Source of the DNA: Nymphaea colorata
Lineage: Eukaryota > Streptophyta > Magnoliopsida > Nymphaeales > Nymphaeaceae
Assembly (NCBI RefSeq): GCF_008831285.2
Contig: NC_045148.1
Span: 12,779,183 to 12,843,182 of the forward strand
Length of the DNA: 64,000 bases
Direction: 5' to 3'
Part shown: positions 47,685 to 58,135 of the stretch, piece by piece
Numbering within the stretch: position 1 is the stretch's first letter
Layout of the letters: the number at the start of each line of letters is the position of its first letter
Translations under genes and position numbers: made by a program
The notes under the pieces: model-generated
What the model saw: the letters and a program-made list of their open reading frames with translations, nothing else
The model's database searches: none
What the model was told of the DNA's origin: nothing

Positions 47685-48412
47685 GGTCTCGTTTGAATAT
47701 GTGGAACTATACGATAGATGCGAAATTTTAGTTCAAATTTTCCGAAAGGTCCCATCACGAATCAACTCTTCCTCTGTTTGCACTTGTCAGTCAGGTAATT
47801 TACTGTTATGTTTCATGTTAACTCTCTCATCTGATCAGTTTACATCTTTGAACTCTAAAATGGCTTCACTTTTCCGATTGTAAGATGGGTATCATGTTCA
47901 AAGCAGCAATATTTCACCAGCCTAGACTTTCTTGTTCTTTGTCAATTGAATGGCACGTAAGTGAAGCAACCAAGGTGGAGAAGATCGAAGAAAACAGAAC
48001 ACATACTGTTGAGTAATTATTTTCTGAACGGTTTTTGTTGTAAACTGAACACAAGTTAGCGCCCCCTAAGGGAAGTCAGTAATTTGAATATTAATTGACA
48101 TTCAATTTTAATTGGTGTTGTCCTTATAAAGCTTGACGATCTGATTTTCTCTCTTCATAACACAGTATTGATTTATATGATACTATCAGCAAATGAAAAA
48201 TACATCAACACTCGGTTCATAAAGCGAAAATGAAAAACGAAACAGTAGCCAATTGAAAGTGCAAAGCCGAATTCCTGAAAAGGAGAGATTCTTTTTTTGA
48301 TCAATATGTTTGGATATGGTTTTTTAGTTTCCGGTTTTTTGTTGCACCGAATTCAATACGAATTTAGTTGTATGATGCCGAGGTCTTTAGTTCCACATGT
48401 TCAAACGGGGCC
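47685..48412. mobile_element. Tourist-like (PIF/Harbinger) MITE
   Basis: 728 bp with TTA on both sides (47682-47684 and 48413-48415), the PIF/Harbinger target repeat. The terminal inverted repeats are GGTCTCGTTTGAATATGTGG and, from the right, GGCCCCGTTTGAACATGTGG. No transposase is present. It ends just upstream of the GC-rich segment proposed as a leader exon of the gene at 56608. Confidence 0.82.
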
Positions 48413-48419
48413 TTATCCA

Positions 48420-48652
48420 CGTCACTGGTTAGCTCGGCTCGCTTTGGCCTCTGTGGAGAAAACCCCAGCACCCAGTTGGGTTCCATGTCAATGGGACTCT
48501 CCGATTGAGTCCACCGGTTTCACCCATCAGTTTCTTCCTCTGCCTTCCGTTCCAGATACTTGTGAATCAAGCCGACGCCATCGCGTCGGCATTTTTGGAG
48601 GACCGTCGCCGGAAAAAGACCCGGCCGTGGAAGCCACTTCTTTTCCTTGATG
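48420..48652 (+). other. Putative promoter-proximal region and leader exon of the AS8-like gene
   Basis: A short GC-rich island in AT-rich DNA, without a conserved domain. It ends in ATG|GTAATT, a possible donor. An acceptor CTATAG|GTTAAC lies at 56600-56602, and joining the two would give ATG GTT AAC ATG, in frame with the ATG at 56608. CCACGTCAC at 48417-48425 has the ACGT core of bZIP sites. Only the splice consensus, composition and frame support this; the island could equally belong to an unrelated transcript. Confidence 0.35.
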
Positions 48653-51111
48653 GTAATTAAGAGCTGGAGTATAACTCTGTTTGTACTCCGTGGCTTTGTT
48701 CTCATGCCCTCGCTTGTGTTGCTCATTTCGCCATGTGCTTGTTTTCTTAACCTGGTTTTTTTACGGCTTCATGAAATCCTATGGGCCTCGCAAAACAGGC
48801 CCTGACGCTCTTTTTCTGAATAAAAATTTTGTCGTTCTTTCTGATAGTTATAGCTTTTGAACAGGGTTCTTTCTTCGGTCCTGTGAGCTAGGGACATTGC
48901 CAATTGTTCATCAGTTCCTTTTTTTCTCTTCTAGGTGCTTTTGGTTTTTATTCTATTTTATTTTACTTTGGTGCAATTGAAAGTCCGACGTGCATGACTT
49001 TTCTATTCTGAGGTCATGGGGAGGCTTTCTGATGATGTTAGATTTTCATGCGCATTCTGCAGAAATGACCCAAATCTCTAAATCTTTAGCTTATATTTGA
49101 TTAGAGAAGTGGAAACGCTTATTCATCATTTGTTCTTTCTTGTGTATCTTTGTTGGATTGACTGATCAGCTTGAGCTTGGTTGATTACTCTTTCCTGCTA
49201 CTTCGTTCTTAGGTGCTTGTATTTTATCTTCCTTTTCCTTTCTCGTGCTTGTATGGATGTGTGTTGGGTGCTTTATTGCTGCTTTTCCGTCTATCTTGCT
49301 TTTATTTTTCTTCTGATTTCATTGATTTGTTGCGGTAGTGATGGTGGTATTGATATTGGTACAAGTAATACTGAGTACAACATTGATTGGCATCGTTAGA
49401 GTGTCAATCTTAAGGTCATAGTAATGGTGAATGTTCTCTTCACTTAGTGTTGGTGGTGTTAATCATAGATGTGGTGGAGCCGGTAACAGTACTAAGCAGT
49501 ATCAATGGGGCATTAGTTATAATGGACTGGTCGATAGTGTTTTTCCTAGTGTCAGTCATGAATATTACCCATACCTTGCTACTGGATTGAAGCATGATAT
49601 TACGGTCCTGATCACACTATAGCACTTGCTGTTGCAGGTCCACAGCAGTAGTTAAAATGTCTTCGTAGCATGCAATTATGTTATCCACAAACTGACAGAC
49701 CCTGGAGTCAAGCATATCTCTGTTGCTTGAAGCCTGAATATTGATGTCAGTCTTCCCATTAGATCTGTTTTTCAGATAATCATGTTCATGCATTTTGGTG
49801 ATAAAGTCCTTGATTCTTGTGAGTCACACTATCATAATGGAAGGATCATGGGTTTGAGTCACAGCTTCCATACAAAACTCATTTTGCTTGCAGAAAAGTC
49901 ACCTATTTTGGTCACTCTTGTCATATACTTTAGGTACTGTTAAAAATGTCTACTAAAAACTGTCTTCTTTAAGGAGCAAGACCATAAGAGGAGATTCATA
50001 ACTGAGTCGTGATCTGCATAACTCTGTGTGTGGAGGGAAAAAACTCTTAGGTTTATCAGTTATGGTATTAATTAATTTAATTCTATCATCTATATTCATG
50101 CTCTACATGAAACTTGAAACCGTGCAACATACAAACATGTACAGAGAGTAATCTCCAAAAATAAAAAAGAGGAGGCTCATGTTGTACAGTGATCTTAATG
50201 TATAAGATGGTGGTGAAATTATCGTCTTTCATTGAATCTTTAAGAAGTGAGAAGAAAAATGAAAAAAGATAAAGGGAGGAAGGTTGCCCAAGGCACTCAA
50301 ATCATCAATAGTTTGGGAGGGTTTTCACCAATTGAGGAAGCATTAGGGTAAAATGATCTGATGAAATATTGAAAGATGAGATGTAGGTTTAAATGCTACG
50401 CAGGCTTTGATTCCATGTAAGAAACTGTGTATATATATTGTAATATCCAAAGAAAAGCTCAAGTGTCAAGTAAACTCATTTTCAAGGAAGAAGCTCAAGT
50501 GTTACACAAGCTACCAAGGCAAGAATATCAATGAGCAGAATGTAATGTATAAGTAAATTAACTTTGTTAATCAATGCAAGAAAATGTGTGAGGAAATCCA
50601 AAGATCAAAAGCTACCAATGCCTCGATACCATGCACACACACAAACCTCTATGGCTTCATGATGGAGTAACTGAATTCTTGTAACTCACTTTATCAGACT
50701 TTCTATGCAATGAGTCCTTCCCAATCCTTGTTCCTTCCATTAGCATTGCACATTGAGGGAAGTATGAAATATGATAACTCATGAAGCCGTTGCAGTGATG
50801 TAATAAAAGCAAATAGGACTTATAACATATTGCCACCTCAAAAATGTCTCTAAAAGTCAAACTAATAACTTTGAACGCAATTGTGTTTAAGCCATCTGAT
50901 CTACTTTGTTGAAGACCTTATGATGATCATTAGTTACACATTATACTTTGCAACCCTTATTTTCTCTCTCAATCTCTGACCTACTTTTCTCTCACTTCCT
51001 TCCTTTTCATTTTCCTTTTCACAACCATCATATTCACCCTAAGATGAGTAGATTTTATGAAGGGAAAGGTACCTGCAAATCCAGTCCCAAGATGAAACTG
51101 GCATGCAATTC

Positions 51112-51153
<42 letters not shown>

Positions 51154-51175
51154 CCAAGATGAAACTAGTTTTACT

Positions 51176-51211
<36 letters not shown>

Positions 51212-51377
51212 AGTTGCTGTCACAAATGTCGTGCACAGGTTTTTTATTGGCAATAGCTGGATTTTATTTGGTTATTAATTAAAAACCAAAAATGGAAAAG
51301 AATAAAAAAATATGAAAGTTGAGTTCTCTAGTAATTTTCTTACAAAAACATTGATAAAACTTTAATGTACTTCTAAT
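48653..51377. other. Intron or intergenic DNA before the hAT element
   Basis: No conserved gene. CA microsatellites lie at 51114-51150 and 51176-51192, followed by TA to 51210. GGGTTTGAGTC at about 49850 resembles a tRNA-type B box, but no A box or SINE end was found with it. Confidence 0.5.
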
Positions 51378-51784
51378 CAATGTTGTAAAACGCGTATTGT
51401 AAGCCGTATCGGTCGGGCTTTAAGATACGTCGTATTGTAAAATATTGTAACGTATCGTAATCGTATCGTATTTTTTTTTTTTAAATTATAAATAAATCAG
51501 AAAAAATTAAAAAAAATCGAAAAACATAAAAATTTCAGAAAAAAATAAAAATAATAAGTTCTTCATAGAAAACATGTTTGAGATAATGATAGACTTATTA
51601 TTGCTATAAACTTACGCGTTCATCATTCATAAACATCAAAATTCATAACAATATCATTCAACAAAGCAGAAGCCATAAAGTGATAAAACATTCAAGTGTT
51701 CAACAACCATAGATTCATAACTCTTAAGTCGTTCGATACATATAAAATGAAAGCACTCTTGACTTGACTCTCATTCATGATTCA

Positions 51785-53728
51785 TCATTCATAATCTTCA
51801 TCATCTTCATCTTCATCTTCTTCTTCATCTTCATCGTCAAGAATTGGAAGATCCTCACCAACATATTCAGCACCAGCAGTGCCAATAGCAGACTCTCCTT
51901 CATCAACAAAGCCTTCTGTTGCTTCAACTTCAAGGTTGAAACATTCAAGATCTTCATTATCAAATATTGTAGCTGGTTCTTCCTCAATCCATGGCTCTAG
52001 ATCATCAAAATTTTTCAAGCTAATAGGATCGAATTGAGATGTGTGCTTCCTTGCTAATGATTTTTCTAATTCTCTACGTTAAATAAGAGAAAACTTGTTA
52101 ATATATAATTTCATATAAATATATTGTACAAAAAATGTAAACATTAAGCTATATGCCTATATTACCTTTGTTTCAACCTCATATTATATCGAACAAAGAC
52201 AAGGTCTTTTTTTGCTATAGATATGTTGAAAAACACTCCAGTTCCTTTCGCATCCACTAGCACTGCATGTTTGGCTGAGGACTTTGATTGCAAAACGTAC
52301 TAGGTTTGAACAATCAAACTCATACCTATTCCACCACAAATCTAAACAAAAATATAACAAATTAATGTGAAAGTTTTAAAAGAATCAAATGTAACAAATG
52401 CAAAGTAAATTAAAAATTTTTATGTATTTACTGGACGCATGGTTGTCCTGGCTCGAATGGCGATAGGTTGTCCCATGTTCCGAAAACAAGTATCGTATAG
52501 ATCCAACTCATTGTGCACAACATCTTGTTCTCTAAAATCTGCCACTAACACGTTAATACAATCCAACAAACCACCTAAGACTTCTCTGTCCTTCTTAAAT
52601 GTAGAAGAAAATCTAATTGCAGGATTTAGATAGTAAGCTGCTGCGTAAAGAGGTTGATGAAGCTGTCCAATCCATCTTTTATCTATAATCTTCCATATGG
52701 GCATATATAACTTTTTCTTTCCTTTAAAGTTGTCTCGAATTGCCTTTTTTGCTTTATCCATAGCCTCATATAAGTACTTTATGGAAGGTCTATCCTCGTT
52801 GTCAGCTAACCTGAGAACTTTAACTAATGGAACACAAACCTTCAATAGTTTCACACATGATTCCCAAAATTCGTTATTGAATACAATATCCACAACTAAA
52901 TAAGCATTTCTTTTATGAGCATGTGGATATGCAGCCCATTCTTCACTAGCGAACATCTGCCTCAAAGGAGTTCTTTGTTTCTCCACACTCTGCACAGTCA
53001 ATACATTTGTAGCAAATCTAGTTTGTGCAGGTCTCAACTCCTTTTGTAAACTTTCTCATCAAACTCAATGCATATGCATGATTATAGATATCTTGACATT
53101 GGTCAATGGCATGATTTTATATCATGCATCTCATTAAGATCTTGAAGCATTAGATTAACACAATGAGTGGCACATGGACTCCAAAAGAATGTTCTATACT
53201 TTTGAAATAACAAATCTCCTGCAGCCTATGTCACATGGGTACGGGTACGGGTGCCGGTACTGGTACGGGTACAAACCATTTTCAAAAAACTTGGGTACGG
53301 GGGTACGGCCGTACACACACACATATATATGTCAAAAAATGCAGAAAAATAACATATTTGCACATATCTATATCAAAAATTACAAACAGAATAACATATT
53401 GTCATATTCATAAATCATATTATCAGTCTTGATTCTGATTCTCCTCAGTCTCATAGTTAACATTCAAAATACATCAGCTTTGTTGATTTTCATTATCCTC
53501 ACTCCTCAGTTGCTTCATCAAGATTAGAAGGAACAACAGGTTCTGTAAGAAAGCTTTAGCCGAAAGTGTTTCAAACAACAAAAACATAATATTCAGACAC
53601 CGGATTCTATATCGATCAAAGTCTCCCACCCATATGCACATACAAATCAAACCCAAATAAGAATAAATGAACAAATCCACCAAACGCTTCATACCATACC
53701 GACTACCGAGACATGTAAAAACAAAGAA

Positions 53729-53762
<34 letters not shown>

Positions 53763-55372
53763 CGCCGGTCGTTGCTGGCAGCGATGGGTATTCTGCCTGT
53801 CGTCGTCGCCGGCGGCGATGGCAGGGGTGGAGCCGCTGAAATGGTTTAAAAATAAAAACAAAAAAACAAAAAATATACCTTGAGAGGTAAGACAGTCTGC
53901 CTGCCGTCACCTCCTACCGTTTGCCGTCGCCGGTCGCCGCTGCTGTCGCCGTTTCGCCCTCCGTTCGCCGCCTCTGCCGTTGCCTGTCGCTGCTACGTTC
54001 GCCGCTGCCGCTGCCTTCATCGCCGGGCTCGTGAGAGGTAAGTCAGACGAGAAAAGGAGAAAAGGGTTTTGAGCGAAACCCTTACGATTTTTGTTTTTGT
54101 TTTTACGTTAAAATAGATATAAAATTTAAAATAAATAATCGTTAAAAAAAGACAAATTTGGACTTGGTCAAACTTGACTGTGTCCGAAAAAGGTCAGATA
54201 CGGCCTCCAGTACGTTGACCGTACCCGGTACGGTCAACGACGTACCGGAGGCGTACCCATACGCGTATCGGTACCGGTGTCGTACCGGTACCGGTAGGGT
54301 ACGCCTCCAAAGGAGGCATGCCCATGTTACACATAATTTGCAGCAATATTTGTAATAAACTGTACAATGTTTGTAGGTCCAAATTCTTGTACGACATTAT
54401 CAAAAACATTAAACAAAATCTCAGCAGTCTTAGGAACATCAGACAAGTCAAGAGATTTCAAGAACATTGTACCTTTAGGGCAATAAACAAGAAAATTTAC
54501 AAGTGTTCTTGACCTTGTATCAGTCCATCCATCTGACATAATTGAGCAACCTGTTTCCTTTCAACATAATTTCAACTCATCACAATGTTCAGACACTTTT
54601 TTGACCGTATCCTGAAGAATTTTGCCCCTCAACTGATGATATGATGACATTTTGAATCCGGGGCCTATAGAAGCAATTGCATCTGCCATAGCTTAGAATT
54701 GAAAAGAATTAGCTGCATTAAATGGAATACATGCATCATAAAACTATTTCCCTACTATCTTTTGTGCATGATATATCATATCTTTAGATGTCATAGCACC
54801 ATAAATCTGCGGCTGACCACCTGGGCTAGTATTTGAAGGGAAAAAAACTCTTAATAGAACCAACACTAGACCTACCAGTAGGAACTCTACCACTAGGTGG
54901 TCGCATACCACGTCTGGCCCTAATATCTGTTGTGCCTCTTCTCTTCCTTCCTGTTATGTCAGATCGACCTCCTTCATACATGATTCTTTTTCCTCGACGA
55001 TCTCTACCTCTTGAGGTCTTCAAATCTGTTCTTAGACTGTTATCATCTTCATCATCACATTCATAAGCTTCTTCCTCTTCTTCTTCATCTTCCAAAGGCT
55101 CATTATAGCCTATATCTGCCTCTTCAATTTCTTTTTGTATCCTCTTTTGACGTAAAACATGAAGCATATCTAAACATTGCTGACGCACAAATGGAGGCAA
55201 AGATTTGTTTGGTCCTCCAACACAAGGAGACGCATCTTTGGAGGTCCCTACCAAATTGTGTTTCATTCTACTAATCCCTCCTGAAAATGTATTCTCATCA
55301 AAAACTACATTTGAGTTTCAAGCGGTTATTCTCCTTCACCCTTTCGCACCATTGCCATGTAGGATCCATATC
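51785..55372 (-). pseudogene. hAT transposase (BED finger, DUF659, dimerisation domain), broken
   Basis: Read from 55372 down: a BED zinc finger (WQWCERV, then FSGGISRMKHNLVG) in which the first Cys pair is disrupted by a frame change; an acidic and basic linker; a DUF659 core with MSDGWTDTRSRTLVNFLVY near 54539 and NIAANY near 54340; the inserted element; then LFQKYRTFFWSPCATHC near 53165-53215. Next is a 205-residue open stretch (53037-52420) with KIIDKRWIGQLHQPLYAAAYYLNP. Then SASGCERNWSVF (about 52230-52270), which belongs to the hAT dimerisation domain, and an acidic tail (DEDEEEDEDED) ending at 51785. Several stops and frameshifts make it non-functional. Confidence 0.9.
53226..54336. 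mobile_element. Non-autonomous hAT-like element nested in the hAT transposase
   Basis: 1111 bp. It starts CTATGTCACATGGGTAC and, from the right, TTATGTGTAACATGGGC. The flanks CCTGCAGC (53218-53225) and TTTGCAGC (54337-54344) match at 6 of 8. GGTAC, GGGTACGGGTAC and CCGGTACCGG repeats crowd both ends. The interior has a GC-rich stretch of GCCGTCGCC-type repeats at about 53890-54030 and a CT/CA microsatellite at about 53731-53760. It splits the conserved DUF659 region between NIAANY and AAGDLL, proving it arrived after the host element. Confidence 0.85.
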
Positions 55373-56090
55373 TTAAAAAAAAAACGAAATCCTATGGTAA
55401 ATTTAATGAAAAACATTCAAAGTCTTTCAATCTATGATTGTATGATAAAAAAATATGAATATATGGTAAAAACATGAGATTTCATACCTTACGAAGAAGA
55501 AATGAAGAAAACCCCCTTCCTCCCAACGAAAATCAACCACCCATGCACAAATCGGCCCCTTAATCTTCGATTTCACGGTGAAAGTCAACTTTTTGGTGGT
55601 GAAAATGGACGATCGCCCTCCTTGACGGCAGTATCGGAGCATGAGAAATGAAGAACGGAGGGTATTTTTCAAAAAGAAGTCGAATAAGTAGGTCTTGGGC
55701 AGGTTTCTGCGAAATCAGCCCGTATCATACGATACAAGGTGTATCGTTCCGTATCGTACGATACGGACCATGTATCACACGATACGTGCGATACAGGAAC
55801 GATACACCCCCTATTTACGATATGGGGTGTGTATCGTACTGTATTTTCAAAACAGTATAGTAGCATCGTACGATACGGGCTCGTATCGTACGATACGTAC
55901 AACACTGCTTCTAATACATTAAAAGAAACATAAAAAACAAATTGTTAAATATATTAGTATTCCTTTTTTATGTCTGAGAAAGTGGAAAAGAGCGCAGTAA
56001 AAATACAACTTTTCCATATGACATTGTTTTTTCAAAATATCGCAAATTCGAGAAAGCAGAAGTATCTGTGACATATATATATATATATAT

Positions 56091-56447
56091 ACAGGCTACT
56101 AGGCCGGAGATGAAAACCAGACCCCTCAAAATTGATTGTTTAAACACTTTTTGTACAATCCAACCATGCAAATGTGATTTTAAGAATGTTTTGTTGGGAA
56201 TATATATTAAGTTAGTCAAATAATGTTTCTATAGTAATACAAAAATCAAGGGCTGTTTTAATGTCAAATTTTACTTGTAGAAAAATCAATATTTTTTTTT
56301 ATAGACAACTTGAATTAAGATCTGTTTTTTGTTGAATTAGTATTTATAAGCATTTTAGATTATTCATATTTTGTTTAAAATATTATTTTAACAATGATTT
56401 AAGAGGTCTGGTTTTTATACCTGACCTAAGTGGTTTGGGATAAGCCT
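56091..56447. mobile_element. MITE, copy 1 of a CCAGACC-ended family
   Basis: The left part reads AAAACCAGACCCCTCAAA and the right part, inverted, AAAAACCAGACCTCTTAAA, next to CCTAGG/CCACTTAGG blocks. It sits against a TA run (56073-56092), like the related copy at 58133. The interior is AT-rich and non-coding. The outer ends are set by comparison with the second copy. Confidence 0.65.
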
Positions 56448-56607
56448 TTCCTATATGTATATGTATTTGTGGGAGAGAGAGTTTGTTACGCCCATGCATG
56501 CACACATGCAGGTATATCAAACAAATTCTTATAATTGCATTTTCAATTACTTGTTCAATCTGTCAACTAATGCACTTTTTTTGTTAATTTGTTGACTATA
56601 GGTTAAC

Positions 56608-56848
56608 ATGATCATAAAAGGATTGTTCCGGAAATATGAAAAATGGAACCCTGTGCATCCAACATCAGGAACATTTTGGGGCATGGGAATAGGAGTCGGG
56701 TGTGGAGTTGGTTGGGGTCCAGGGTTTGGTCCTGAAGTCATTGGTTATGTTGGAGCAGGTTGTGGCTTTGGCTTTAGTGTTGGCATCACCCTAGCTGGGG
56801 TTGGAATTGGACTTCCTGCCAACGGCCTTATCCAAGCCCCTTATAATG
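56608..56848 (+). CDS. AS8-like exon with start codon
   Basis: It encodes residues 1-80 and one base of codon 81. The ATG at 56608 begins MIIKGLF, the usual family start. CTATAG at 56596-56601 just upstream looks like a splice acceptor, so this is probably not the first transcribed exon. The donor is G|GTATGT at 56849. Confidence 0.93.
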
Positions 56849-56949
56849 GTATGTGACGCCTTTCAGTATCTTACATTTCTTTACTGTGCGCATGTTATAT
56901 GGTAGGTCACACTAGTGAAAGCGCGAGTTATGGATACGAAGAGAACATG

Positions 56950-57036
<87 letters not shown>

Positions 57037-58094
57037 CATAGATACATAAGCCACAAAAATATCAAGCAAATACATCTGTAAGTTGTTACATATCCATTGC
57101 ACTGACTCACAAAATATACTCCAAAGACATGCTTCTTCTTTCCTTTGGTCACTTCATGACTCATGCTTGAAAATGAGAACGGTCCACATATTCTTTGTAT
57201 TTGATTTGATAGAATGTTTGTTAAGAGTTCTGCTGAAGGTTTCTGCTCATGGATTTGTTGAAACTTGAAAGTGGTTGCACAACCCAAGCATACAAACTTG
57301 ATATTAGATACCTCCAGTTCTTAACTCAGTCATGGGATTTTTGGGCCTGGCTTCTGCTATGTTATTAGATTTTGTTTCCATTTATTGCATTATCGTTTTC
57401 ATTTTTAATACTTCTATCTTACAAATCCATAGTATTTTACATAATATAACATATTACTGTTCTATATGACACCTTCCACTTGCTTATTGGTTCTCTAAAT
57501 TTGAAATGACAGATAGTTGATTCCTTTTGCCTGATATTTTCTGTTTACACAGCCACTCTAGTAGCTATTATCTTGGGATAGTCTCGAACATATGCAAACG
57601 GATAGTCAAGATCTATAAATGATATTAAAGTAGGTAGTTTCTAATTCTTTCATAGGGTTGAAAGCAGTGATAAAAGTCCATTTATGAAGCTGATATTTTG
57701 CAGTTATGGACATGGAAAAATCAGGACTAAAATTGAGTCTACACCCACTTAAACTGGGACCTTCCCTGCATATTTTTTCACCATTGCATCTCTCTCTCTC
57801 TCTCTCTCCCTCCACTCTCTTCTCCCTCAGTATATATATGCACGGTGTGTCTGATGAGATCCAATGAAATTTAAGGCCTCCATCCTCCTGGGATCCCTCT
57901 GGAAATGGAAAACAGTATCTGTGATCTGCCAGTGGTCTACCTCGCTGGGGTAATAGATGACAATAGTTAAATAGGTACCGAAGCCACACTGCTGGAGGAG
58001 AACCATTAGACCTCATTTAGATAGCTGATTGTTTCTCCATGTGGAAATTCTCCTTTGGATTTTCTCCACCACTCCCTAAAGTATAGAATTTTTG

Positions 58095-58135
<41 letters not shown>

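Larger units (their letters stand above)
51378..55907 (-). mobile_element. Complete but decayed hAT DNA transposon with transposase
   Basis: 4530 bp flanked by the exact 8-bp repeat CTTCTAAT (51370-51377 and 55908-55915). The ends are CAATGTTGTAAAA and, from the right, CAGTGTTGTACGTATCG. The right 220 bp carry palindromic GTATCGTACGATAC repeats and the left 100 bp carry CGTATCGTAATCG-type repeats. The transposase gene lies on the minus strand. A second hAT-like element (53226-54336) is inserted within it. Without that the element is about 3.4 kb, normal for a plant hAT. The short elements at 2198 and 17642 share its ends. Confidence 0.93.

Noticed and set aside
50981-51256. Frames over CA/TA microsatellites
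   Set aside because: They are translations of simple repeats.
56547-57287. Minus-strand frames antisense to the AS8-like exon
   Set aside because: They are shadows of the Gly-rich exon or of the A/TA tract.
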